DNA of 13,027 nt from Thermodesulfobacteriota bacterium (GCA_028278625.1 JANQDY010000177.1:1-13027); one strand, 5' to 3'; positions 1 to 6,792 are shown, numbered from the stretch's first letter. Numbers and translations are program-made. The notes: generated by a model from the letters alone, not told the origin.

Positions 1-343
1 TGAACGCCTTTCTGGCTGCGTCAACTGAACAACTTATTAAAATGGCAGCGTAATTTTCTTGTTTTTTGTTACAGGGTTTTAGGAAATAAGGCACTAAACC
101 TGTTTTCACTTAACTTTTGGTGTGATTTTCATTATTGGCAGCACCAAAATAGCCCGCTATTTTTCCTGATGTCCGATGAATCAGCAGATGTACCTCTCTA
201 ATAGACGTCGCACCGTATGAAAATGTGTAACGTCAAAGGAAAAAGCGCCACCGAATCCGCTTGTCAGATGTAATTGCACAACGCTGTCATTCGTCCGGTC
301 CTTCAGGCAAGCGCTACGCGGTTAAGGTAAGCATTGCTTTACA
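1..343. other. Intergenic stretch; possible 3' end of an unknown plus-strand gene
   Basis: No convincing complete gene is seen here. At the left edge the third plus frame is open from base 3 to a TAA at 51-53 and reads NAFLAASTEQLIKMAA, which could be the tail of a gene entering from the left, but 16 residues are too few to identify it. The rest is AT-rich and holds overlapping inverted repeats at 115-164. A plus-strand frame at 261-452 runs into the membrane-protein gene on the opposite strand and has no recognisable content, so I do not call it. Confidence 0.3.
115..164 (+). terminator. Overlapping hairpins with a T-run, terminator-like
   Basis: TTTTGGTG (115-122) pairs perfectly with CACCAAAA (142-149). 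The last four A residues of that stem also begin a second hairpin, AAAATAG (146-152), loop CCCG, CTATTTT (157-163), followed by one more T. The two stems exclude each other. The second has the A-tract, stem and U-tract shape of an intrinsic terminator on either strand, though its core is only three to four pairs. It could end a plus-strand gene stopping at 53 or the minus-strand unit stopping at 344. This is inferred from base pairing only. Confidence 0.35.
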
Positions 344-679
344 CTATCTGATCCCTTTGTTTGCCATGATGCTAACCTTTAGGATTGATCCCCACCAAAT
401 GCAGGGAACCGCTACAAGAAGAATGAAAGCGAGAAACGCCAAGCATATATGATAATAATGTCTGATCCTTTTGAACCTGATTTCATCTTGTTTGGATGCC
501 GGTGCCCTTTTTTCAAAATGATCCAGTATTAGTTGGCGGATCAGGTAGACCAGGGATATGGCGCCTGCAAAAAGATATACATTCACCTTGGATTTGAGAA
601 TTTTCAGTGCATTAAAGATCTCAGCATAGAGCACGCCGAAAAGGAAGAACCCGATCATGCACGAGATAATGCGGCCCAT
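344..679 (-). CDS. Small three-helix membrane protein, unknown function
   Basis: This encodes a 111-residue protein that I do not recognise. Three hydrophobic segments are visible, about residues 4-26, 32-52 and 77-98. Helices 2 and 3 are separated by a charged stretch (about 53-76) rich in Lys, Arg and Asp/Glu, which should be a soluble loop. The start is the ATG at 679, and no strong Shine-Dalgarno sequence precedes it, so the start is uncertain. It lies 65 nt downstream of the fatty-acyl-AMP ligase on the same strand and may be cotranscribed with it, but nothing in the protein suggests a shared job. The hydrophobic pattern and uninterrupted frame argue that it is real, while the lack of a known family keeps confidence moderate. 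Confidence 0.55.
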   Translation of the reverse strand: MGRIISCMIGFFLFGVLYAEIFNALKILKSKVNVYLFAGAISLVYLIRQLILDHFEKRAPASKQDEIRFKRIRHYYHICLAFLAFILLVAVPCIWWGSILKVSIMANKGIR

Positions 680-744
680 TTCATTCCGGTTTGAGGTTAT
701 GGGATTATCACATATTGAACTTCCTACTGATTATGCGCGATTCT

Positions 745-2526
745 TCAATTTCGTCCTGCTGTTTTTTGAGTGATTCCCTTCAGTTTATCCAAAAGCCATG
801 CCTTAAGGTAAGTCCACAATCCTGAAGTTTTGCTGCCCGAATCGCCTCGGGAATGGATTGTTCCTTGGAGATACATGGCCTGGGTCTTGAATCTCCGCAG
901 CTTGCCGGAAGATGTCTTTGGCAGAGAGCGGGGTGCTACCAGCACGACCCGATCCGGTCTGCACCCGGTTGACTCGAAAACTTCCGTCTTAAGGTTTCCG
1001 CCTAAACGTTCCTTATCCGCTCCCTTTGATACTTCCGCGATCAAGACCATATCTTCCGTGCCGCGATCCGGATTCTCAATGGCAAGGGCACACAATCCAC
1101 CTGGCCTGACACCTTTGACGGTCGAACCAGCCTCTTCAATATCCTCCGCAAAGTAATTGCGGCCTGCCTTGATGATCATATCCTTTTTCCGGCCGGCAAT
1201 ATAGAGGTATCCATGGAGAATGAACCCGACATCACCAGTACATAACCAGCCATTTTCCATGGTCTTTGCCGTCTCCCGAGGATTTCCGAGATATCCTTTC
1301 ATTACTGAAGGGCCCCGGACCAGGACTTCACCTGTCAATCCTTCATCAAGTTGGCGCTTATCCCCGTCCACTACGGCCACTTCAACAGATTCAATCGGTT
1401 TTCCAACGCTTACGACGGCCCTGGCGCCAATTCCGGGGGTAATGGATATTGCGCGTCCTTGAACCTTGAACTCCTTGGCATCCACATAGGCCAGCTTCGG
1501 CGGAGAATCAAGGTCGGAAAACGTCACGGCAAGTGTGTTTTCAGCCAGCCCATATGCGGGGAAAAAGGCCTCGGGCCGAAACCCATATGGTTTGAATCTT
1601 TGGGTGAATCTCTCAATGGTTGATGGGAAAATGGTCTCTCCCCCGCATAAGGCGAGTCGCCAGGATGAAAGGTCAATCCCTTCAATGCTGGCCGGACGGA
1701 CCTTACGGGCAGAAAGGCTGTAAGCAAAATTTGGCCCCGCGGACAAGGTACCCCTGTGATCCGAAATGACCCTGAACCATCGGGACGGGTCACGGAGAAA
1801 ATCAATGGGTGACATTGCGACGACAGGGACATCCCAATACAGGGTACAGATCATCAGCCCGATCAAGCCCATGTCATGGTAAAGCGGTAACCATGACACC
1901 GCAATATCATCCGAATTGAACTTAAGCCAGTGACCGATGGCCCTTATATTTGATAACAGGTTCTCTTGGGATAGCATTACCCCTTTTTGATTTCCGGTAC
2001 TTCCCGATGTGTATTGGAGCAGGGCGAGATCGCTCCCGGAGACAGAGAAGATATCAAAAGAAATCCCGATCGCCACATCTTCAGGGACGATGAATCTAAA
2101 TCCATCGCTGACAGTTTGCGCTATGGGCCGAACAAGGGGGCGAATCTGACGGCTGGTTATCATGATCCTGGCGCCGCAATTCTCCGTCAGTTTCGCCAGA
2201 TTGTGAAGGTATTCGGTCATGCGTCCCAGCTGAATCGGCGGATATGCCGGAACAGGCACCGCTCCCGTGATCAGGATACCCCAGAATGACTCGTAGAATG
2301 CCTTCTCCGTCGGAAGAACCAGCAATACCCTATCCCCGGGATTGACGCCCGCTTTGGACAGGCAAGCGGCCCAGGCAGATGCACCCTCAAGCAAACCTGC
2401 AAAGGTCAGTTTACACACCACCTTATTTTTTGAATAGAGTGTGAGCCACACCCTGTTACCGGAAAGGGCGACCCTTTTTTCAAAAACCTCGTTTAAGGTG
2501 GTCGCATCTTTCAAAGGATCTTTCAT
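745..2526 (-). CDS. Fatty-acyl-AMP ligase (FAAL), stand-alone, FadD32-like class
   Basis: This is a 593-residue member of the acyl-adenylate-forming superfamily. Visible motifs are the P-loop YTSGSTGNQKGV (172-183), SWLPLYHDMGLIG (211-223), the adenine-binding region FFPAYGLAENTL (321-332), the C-terminal hinge region CTGDVG (429-434) with GRKKDMIIKAGRNYFAEDIE (445-464), and the catalytic-lysine region PRSLPKTSSGKLRR (532-545). LPLYHDMGLIG, AYGLAENT and GRNYFAEDIE favour the FAAL branch, which makes acyl-AMP and passes the acyl chain to a carrier protein, over acyl-CoA synthetases. FAALs usually carry an insertion that disfavours CoA transfer, which I cannot test by eye. No carrier domain is fused and none is encoded next to it, so the acceptor is unknown. 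A small membrane protein follows 65 nt downstream. The ATG at 2526 has only a weak ribosome-binding site. The class is well supported, but substrate and pathway are not. Confidence 0.9.
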   Translation of the reverse strand: MKDPLKDATTLNEVFEKRVALSGNRVWLTLYSKNKVVCKLTFAGLLEGASAWAACLSKAGVNPGDRVLLVLPTEKAFYESFWGILITGAVPVPAYPPIQLGRMTEYLHNLAKLTENCGARIMITSRQIRPLVRPIAQTVSDGFRFIVPEDVAIGISFDIFSVSGSDLALLQYTSGSTGNQKGVMLSQENLLSNIRAIGHWLKFNSDDIAVSWLPLYHDMGLIGLMICTLYWDVPVVAMSPIDFLRDPSRWFRVISDHRGTLSAGPNFAYSLSARKVRPASIEGIDLSSWRLALCGGETIFPSTIERFTQRFKPYGFRPEAFFPAYGLAENTLAVTFSDLDSPPKLAYVDAKEFKVQGRAISITPGIGARAVVSVGKPIESVEVAVVDGDKRQLDEGLTGEVLVRGPSVMKGYLGNPRETAKTMENGWLCTGDVGFILHGYLYIAGRKKDMIIKAGRNYFAEDIEEAGSTVKGVRPGGLCALAIENPDRGTEDMVLIAEVSKGADKERLGGNLKTEVFESTGCRPDRVVLVAPRSLPKTSSGKLRRFKTQAMYLQGTIHSRGDSGSKTSGLWTYLKAWLLDKLKGITQKTAGRN

Positions 2527-2905
2527 GGTTCATCCACTTGAATCGAAATTGATCCCTATGGGTCGGCAATGCACCGTATTTGGATGATCAAGGGCTTCCG
2601 GCCACACCGATAGCGTCGGCTGCATTGGGACGGAATTGAGACATGAACAGAAAGGGATAACGCTGGATCACTACAAGAACAGCAGATCAACTCGAGGGAA
2701 ATCAGAAAGTCCACACGCACCTTTCAGTGTTCTAGATCTTTGGCGCAGACCCTACTCCCCATTTTTTTAGAATCACCACATGGTGGTTCCCGGTTAACAA
2801 AAGCTGCAAGAATATTGGACCTGTTTATCATAGCACAGATATGCTTGCCTTTTAACAGAATAATTGTATTCTTGAAATATTGTGAATTGAATGGGGGCAT
2901 GGAAA
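2527..2905. other. Divergent intergenic region between FAAL and TlpA-like genes
   Basis: This stretch separates two divergently transcribed genes and should hold both promoters. A short palindrome, ACCAC-ATG-GTGGT, lies at about 2775-2787 next to a T-run, which fits a regulatory or structural element as well as a terminator. Open frames here (for example 2724-2939 and 2794-3018 on the minus strand) have no recognisable protein character and overlap the TlpA-like gene, so I do not call them. No RNA gene is recognised. Confidence 0.35.
2845..2872 (+). promoter_or_regulatory. Possible sigma70-type promoter for the TlpA-like gene
   Basis: TTGCCT (2845-2850) and TATTCT (2867-2872) are separated by 16 nt in an AT-rich stretch about 35 nt upstream of the preferred start. 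Each box matches the consensus at about four of six positions. This is pattern matching only, and such matches occur by chance in AT-rich DNA. Confidence 0.22.
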
Positions 2906-3466
2906 ATGTCAGCAATGCTGGAGCGGTTTTTGAAAACATCGGCAGTGAGAACCCGGCCCAATCGAAGACCAGTCATATGGGGTCTGATATTCGTGGCGAC
3001 GGTGCTAATGACCGCCACAAGTCAAATGAAGGCTCTGGCGGATCCAATGGCCCCGGATTTTTGCCTCAGTGACGTTTTCGGCAAAAGGGCATGTTTAGCG
3101 GATTATCGCGGAAAGGTTGTTCTATTGGATTTCTGGGCAACCTGGTGTCTGCCGTGTCGTGCTGGTATACCTGAATTAAACAGGCTAGAAGAGCGATATC
3201 GTCATCAGGGCTTTGTGATTTTAGGAATTTCCATTGAAGACGAGAAGACCCTGCCCGATGAAGATTTGAAAATATACAAACAGACAAAAGGAATCAAATA
3301 TACTGTTCTGCGGTCTAACCAGGATCTGATAAATGCCTATTTTCCTGATCAGCGCCCCAGAATACCGTCATTTTTTCTGATCAAGCGCAATGGTCGAATT
3401 GCGGAAACCATAACGGGAATCTTACCCAAAACCTTTGAGTCAACGCTGGTGAAATTTTTGAAGTAG
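2906..3466 (+). CDS. TlpA/ResA-like thiol:disulfide oxidoreductase, membrane-anchored
   Basis: The protein has an N-terminal hydrophobic segment (about residues 23-40, counted from the ATG at 2906) followed by a thioredoxin fold. The active site is FWATWCLPC, with the two cysteines at about 81 and 84, and the cis-proline region is RIPSFFLI. The family acts outside the cytoplasmic membrane, typically reducing disulfides in apocytochrome c or other envelope proteins. The preceding sequence (APDFCLSDVFGKRACLADYRGKVVLLDFW, here split by eye into APDF and YRGKVVLLDFW) is the usual AhpC/TSA-like entry strand. Two further cysteines (in DFCL and RACL) lie just before the fold and are not part of the core motif. 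An in-frame ATG at 2891 would give 191 residues. I prefer 2906 because a G-rich stretch lies 8 nt upstream of it, whereas 2891 has none. No partner gene is adjacent, so the redox target is unknown. Confidence 0.85.
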   Translation: MSAMLERFLKTSAVRTRPNRRPVIWGLIFVATVLMTATSQMKALADPMAPDFCLSDVFGKRACLADYRGKVVLLDFWATWCLPCRAGIPELNRLEERYRHQGFVILGISIEDEKTLPDEDLKIYKQTKGIKYTVLRSNQDLINAYFPDQRPRIPSFFLIKRNGRIAETITGILPKTFESTLVKFLK

Positions 3467-3626
3467 TGACATTCAGTGGGAAATCAAAATGAGAGCTTCC
3501 CGATCCAGACCGAAGATCGTTTATGTAGCCACATCTTTAGGAAGTGCTCTGGCGACATTAAGTGGTTTTTAGTCCAGAAATATTCTTAATCCGTGTAGGG
3601 TTGTCACGGTATTCTAAATCTTGAGA

Positions 3627-3648
3627 GCCGGGGGTGTATACCCCCGGC
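3627..3648 (-). terminator. Strong GC hairpin downstream of the chemoreceptor relic
   Basis: GCCGGGGGT (3627-3635) and ACCCCCGGC (3640-3648) form a perfect 9-bp stem with loop GTAT. It lies 15 nt beyond the stop codon of the minus-strand chemoreceptor relic and about 160 nt beyond the TlpA-like gene on the plus strand. No T-run follows on either strand, so it is not a textbook intrinsic terminator. It may be a relic terminator, a transcript-stabilising hairpin or a protein-binding palindrome. Confidence 0.45.
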
Positions 3649-3663
3649 CGTTCATTGACACAT

Positions 3664-3963
3664 CTAAAAATCGGAGAAATTATCCTCATCAAAGGGAATC
3701 ACATCCTCGGGCCCCTTTTCTTCATCCCTTTTGCGATTTCCGGTTTTTGTCTTGGCTGCAGCCAGCACATTCCGGACTCTTTTTCCGGTCCCTTGGGAGG
3801 TTTTTTTGCGGGCGCTTATCCTTAATGCCACGATCCAGGTGGGTCGTTTTCCCTTCCACCAACTTCACCAGTTCTTCAACAAAGTGTTTCATCTGCTCCG
3901 CCTGGGCGTTTAGCTCTTCTGAGGCGGCAGCCGATTCCTCGACATTGGCGGCATTGGTCTTGT
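3664..3963 (-). pseudogene. C-terminal relic of a methyl-accepting chemotaxis protein
   Basis: On the minus strand, TNAANVEESAAASEELNAQAEQM and the residues after it match the last helix of the chemoreceptor signalling domain and its C-terminal flank. Nothing chemoreceptor-like can be read upstream of about 3963, so the sensor, membrane and most of the signalling regions are gone. The frame then breaks. The original frame runs on to a stop at 3722, while the expected tail lies in the +1 frame: VRNVLAAAKTKTGNRKR, then RDEEKGPEDVIPFDEDNFSDF, ending at the TAG at 3664-3666. A run of seven A residues (T-run 3801-3807 on the plus strand) lies where the frames must switch, and removing one A would join them. 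The last five residues, NFSDF, fit the known CheR/CheB docking consensus of x-aromatic-x-x-aromatic. The relic points toward the hairpin at 3627-3648. Confidence 0.75.
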
Positions 3964-3967
3964 CAGA

Positions 3968-3982
3968 GGCACAAGTTGTGCC
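3968..3982. repeat. Perfect 15-bp palindrome at the break of chemoreceptor homology
   Basis: GGCACAA-G-TTGTGCC is a perfect inverted repeat with a one-base centre. It lies a few bases from where recognisable chemoreceptor sequence stops on the minus strand. It could be a binding site, a recombination scar or chance. No second copy was noticed in the window. Confidence 0.4.
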
Positions 3983-4168
3983 GGCCAACTGCCATGGTCT
4001 TGTCTTTTGTTCAGAAGTGTGCAAGGATATGAAATAAGAAAAATAGTTTCTTAGAATTCATTTTATTATCAATAACAGGCAGCTTGGCGGGCTCTATATT
4101 GAAATTGTAAAGTTTTTGCATGATGATAGTTGCAGAGGGTTTTTCAAGCATCAGTCTTTATCGGCTGC

Positions 4169-4194
4169 TTGACAGTTTGTACCTGTTTTATAAC
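4169..4194 (+). promoter_or_regulatory. Possible cheW promoter with a short spacer
   Basis: A perfect -35 hexamer TTGACA (4169-4174) is followed by TATAAC (4189-4194), which matches the -10 consensus at five of six positions. The spacer is only 14 nt, shorter than the usual 16-18. The true -10 may be a few bases further on in the AT-rich stretch, or the promoter may use another sigma factor. Confidence 0.28.
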
Positions 4195-4208
4195 AAAATA
4201 TATGGCAT

Positions 4209-4217
4209 GGAGGTGAT
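4209..4217 (+). promoter_or_regulatory. Near-perfect Shine-Dalgarno sequence of cheW
   Basis: GGAGGTGAT (4209-4217) is complementary to the usual 3' end of 16S rRNA over nine bases and lies 9 nt before the ATG at 4227. It fixes the cheW start and suggests strong translation, in contrast to the weaker sites of the FAAL and TetR genes. Confidence 0.8.
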
Positions 4218-4226
4218 GATCAAGAA

Positions 4227-4739
4227 ATGGAAAAATCCATTGAGGAAGTTGGAAAGACCCTGGAAACCTTGACCGACAGGGAAGGCAAATATCTCACATT
4301 TACATTGGCTGAAGAAGAATACGGTATCGGTATCCTCAAAATCAAGGAGATTATCGGCATGATGCCGATTACTTCCGTACCGAAAACACCGGAATTTGTT
4401 AAAGGGGTCATCAACCTCCGTGGCAAAGTGATTCCGGTGATCGATCTAAGGCTCCGTTTCGGAATGGAGGAGCTTGAGTATACCGACCGCACCTGCATTA
4501 TTGTCGTGGAAATCGAATCCCAGACAGGCATCGTCATGATCGGGATTGTGGTGGACGCGGTGTCCGAAGTGCTCAACATCAAAAAAGAGGAGATGGAGGG
4601 CACCCCCAGTTTCGGTGCCAAACTGGATACGGAGTACATTCTGGGAATGGCCAAAATGGAGGGGGGCGTCAAGATCCTGTTGGATATCGACCAGGTCCTT
4701 AACACTGAAGAGCTGTCAATGCTTCAAAAGACCGGTTGA
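4227..4739 (+). CDS. cheW: Chemotaxis coupling protein CheW
   Basis: This 170-residue protein has a single CheW domain (about residues 20-162), the usual size for the family. CheW is a cytoplasmic scaffold that couples chemoreceptor tips to the histidine kinase CheA. The diagnostic stretch GVINLRGKVIPVIDLRLRFG (60-79) is intact, as are the preceding YGIGILKIKEIIG and the later VVDAVSEVLNI segment. The first 20 residues form a charged extension. The start is fixed by a near-perfect Shine-Dalgarno sequence. Broken chemoreceptor genes lie on both sides on the opposite strand, and no cheA, cheR or cheB is present in the window, so the protein probably serves receptors and kinase encoded elsewhere. 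The gene itself shows no sign of decay. Confidence 0.95.
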   Translation: MEKSIEEVGKTLETLTDREGKYLTFTLAEEEYGIGILKIKEIIGMMPITSVPKTPEFVKGVINLRGKVIPVIDLRLRFGMEELEYTDRTCIIVVEIESQTGIVMIGIVVDAVSEVLNIKKEEMEGTPSFGAKLDTEYILGMAKMEGGVKILLDIDQVLNTEELSMLQKTG

Positions 4740-4770
4740 AATAGAACCATCGGGATAATCAAAGATAAGA

Positions 4771-4815
4771 TGTTTTCCCGGGGGGCAATTCGGGAAACAA
4801 CTCCCCGGGAAAACA
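4771..4815. terminator. Bidirectional hairpin between convergent cheW and chemoreceptor genes
   Basis: TGTTTTCCCGGGG (4771-4783) and CCCCGGGAAAACA (4803-4815) form a perfect 13-bp inverted repeat around a 19-nt loop. An alternative stem, TTTCCCG (4774-4780) with CGGGAAA (4791-4797), uses part of the same sequence. The element begins 31 nt after the cheW stop and 10 nt after the chemoreceptor stop on the other strand, the expected place for a shared terminator. A T-run after the stem is missing on both strands. Confidence 0.6.
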
Positions 4816-4825
4816 ATGATCTATC

Positions 4826-6052
4826 TTAGGAGCGTTGCCAAAAGTCCTTAAGATCGCCTTCATCAAATGGAATGACATCTTCGGAATTTACCTCTTTCGC
4901 AGATGTCTTTTCCATTTCTTTTTGGGGTGAGGGCAAAGCGGCCTGTCTACGGCTCCGCTGCCCACGCAAACCCGACGGCAAGCCGGACCGACGGTTGGCA
5001 TCGACCCTTTCCGGTTCCGCTCCGTTTTGACCTTCCACGATCTCCAGCAGAATCCCCACCATTCTCTTCAACTCTTCGGATTGGGAGGAGAGTTCCTCGG
5101 TTCCCGCCGCATTGTTCTGAACAACCTTGTCCATCTCGGCAACGGCCGTATTGACCTGCTCGATGCCCTGGGACTGTTCCTTGGAGGCATCGGAGATCTC
5201 ACTGAGAATGGCGCACCCGGGAGGCGCTTTCCGCTACCTCGGCGAAATTGGTGCTGCTTTGCTCTACCAGACCCGATCCCCTGTTCACTTTTTGAATGGT
5301 CCCGTCGATGAGGTCGGCGGTGCTTTTTGCCGCTTCGGCCGCCCTCAGGGCCAGGTTCCTCACTTCGTCGTCCACCACGGCAAACCCTGCGCCGGCCTCG
5401 CCGGCCCGGGCCGCCTCAACCGCCGCATTCAACGCCAGGAGATTGGTCTGGAAGGCAATTTCATCGATGGTCTTCACAATCTTGGATGTCTCCTCGCTTG
5501 CCTTGCTGATGTCTCCCATGGAGGATGTCAAATCCTTCATGGATTCGTCCGCCTGAGCCACAATGCCATTGGCCTTTTGCATCAGGGTGTCCGCCTGATC
5601 CGCGTTGCTGGCGTTGGTTTTGGTCATGCTTGCGATTTCCTGCAGGGAGGAAGATCTCTCCTCCAGGCTGGCCGCCTGTTCGCTGGCACCTTCGGCGATT
5701 TGCTGGCTCGCGCCGGCAACGTGTTCCGCGCCGTCCCGCAAGCCGTCTATCACCTGGAAAAACTGCTCTTTCACCCCCATCAGTTCACTGGTACTGAAGG
5801 ACTTCAACCCCTGGAATATCTCCTTGAAGGGCCGGGTGATGGATCTTGCCAGCAGGAAGGAGACCGCCAGCGCCAACAGGATCGCGATGATGATGCCGCC
5901 GATAATCATGTATGTGGCCCTGTCGGCGGTGGAAACGGCGTCGGCCTGCCGTTTCCCCAGAAGGGACTTTTCCCTGTCAATGAAATCAGAATCAGCGTTA
6001 CGCAACTTCCCAGAATGATCTTCGCCTTGAGACCCAATTTACTAAACCACAT
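4826..6052 (-). pseudogene. Methyl-accepting chemotaxis protein, sensor domain deleted and frame broken
   Basis: A strong start is seen on the minus strand: GGAGG (6061-6065) precedes an ATG at 6052 that begins [20 protein letters not shown], a basic N-terminus and first membrane helix. That frame ends at 5906-5908. The continuation is in another frame (6005-5199): [17 protein letters not shown], which resembles the end of a CHASE3-like sensor, the second membrane helix, a short HAMP-like segment, and the signalling tip [20 protein letters not shown]. The region between helix 1 and DFIDREK, normally well over 100 residues, is missing. A second frame change near 5207-5215 (two bases lost or one gained) returns to the first frame: [16 protein letters not shown], then the C-terminal helix and EDVIPFDEGDLKDF. 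After that Phe the codon is TGG where a stop would be expected, and four more residues (WQRS) follow. The tip also reads [12 protein letters not shown] where FAVVADEVRNLA is the rule. Several independent lesions make a pseudogene more likely than sequencing error, although the 5207-5215 indel alone could be an error. Confidence 0.85.
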
Positions 6053-6462
6053 TCTCTTCCCCTCCGTTTTAAGATTTTATGTCAACGGTTTTCTTTGCCT
6101 TTCCCGATTCCTCCCCAAACGGGTCCGGGACAGCACATCAGGGGCATGCTCCCCTTATAACCCTCGCCAGAGGGACCGGAAACGTTCATCGCTCTTACAA
6201 AGGCAAATAGCGTGCCAACGCAAATCGGATCTGAAAAGACGAATGTTTGAAAAAATTATCATTTTCAGCTAAAAAACCAGGTCGGGATCTAACCAAGAAT
6301 GAGATAAATGGGGTTATTGAAAAATAAGGCGGTGAACTGCAGTCCGGAATGGACGGACCGCGTCCGGCAAAATCGGACCCCACCATCTGAATGGAACCGC
6401 GAACGGAACCACCCCATGGGGGATCGGCGGGCGCCTTTAAGGAGAACCTTCCCTTTGCCCAA
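6053..6462. other. Non-coding stretch upstream of the broken chemoreceptor
   Basis: Apart from the Shine-Dalgarno sequence at 6061-6065, no supported gene is seen here. A minus-strand frame (6195-6512) and a plus-strand frame (6308-6514) exist but have no recognisable content, and the first overlaps the next gene out of frame. The stretch 6330-6440 is GC-rich with short inverted repeats, including CCCCATGGGG (6412-6421), GGAC-N7-GTCC and several CGGA/TCCG motifs, and differs in texture from the AT-rich 6220-6310. It could be an eroded repeat element or gene remnant, but I cannot assign it. Confidence 0.4.
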
Positions 6463-6792
6463 TTACATGATACCCTCCAGTTCCTCCCTTGAAACAGCGA
6501 AGGTATTTTCATAGGCCATCATGGCCTTAAGGTATCTCATTTTCCGGCCGCCCTTCCTCCGCTGCTGTTGTCCCTCTCCATAAAGGGTCTCACCGGCCTG
6601 TTGCCCCCGTTGGTCCTGAACCGAACAGACCAGCTTTTCCAGAATCCTGCCCAAATGATATTTGGCTGGTGACGGGCCGATCCAAAGTCCGCGCGGGCCT
6701 TGGGGACGGGTGAACCTCTCGGAGATGCCGCAAAGGGTTTCATATTCCTTGGGCGTAAGGCTGATGCTGATTTTAAGAGAATCGCAAGTCAT
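6463..6792 (-). CDS. Hypothetical protein under a TetR-type operator
   Basis: This encodes a 109-residue soluble protein that I do not recognise. I place the start at the ATG at 6792 because AGGAGG (about 6799-6804) lies just upstream at good spacing. The frame is open to 6843, but that part contains the operator-proximal leader. The N-terminus, LKISISLTPKEYETLCGISERF, begins with a short strand-like segment followed by a helix, which is how ribbon-helix-helix proteins often start, but I cannot confirm this. The middle is rich in Gly, Gln and Arg and looks disordered, and the last 25 residues look helical. A box matching that upstream of the TetR gene lies about 50 nt before the start, so it is probably controlled by that regulator. 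Confidence 0.6.
   Translation of the reverse strand: MTCDSLKISISLTPKEYETLCGISERFTRPQGPRGLWIGPSPAKYHLGRILEKLVCSVQDQRGQQAGETLYGEGQQQRRKGGRKMRYLKAMMAYENTFAVSREELEGIM

Noticed and set aside
2770..2790. Terminator at the ACCAC-ATG-GTGGT palindrome
   Set aside because: The T-run precedes the palindrome on the plus strand and appears as A residues after it on the minus strand, so it does not fit an intrinsic terminator in either direction.
3795..3815. Programmed -1 ribosomal frameshift at the A-AAA-AAC heptamer in the chemoreceptor relic
   Set aside because: The codons fit a slippery heptamer, but the frame holding the receptor tail is +1, not -1, and the -1 frame ends without any receptor-like sequence.
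4220..4705. 161-residue minus-strand open frame
   Set aside because: It is antisense to cheW. Its Ser/Ile/Pro-rich composition is the mirror of the CheW coding frame.
5127..6272. 381-residue plus-strand open frame
   Set aside because: It is antisense to the chemoreceptor pseudogene, whose signalling-domain motifs are unmistakable on the minus strand. The plus-strand product has no recognisable domain and an odd composition.
6195..6512. 105-residue minus-strand open frame
   Set aside because: It has no recognisable content and overlaps the start of the next gene region out of frame. Short Pro/Ser/Phe-rich frames like this arise easily in non-coding DNA.
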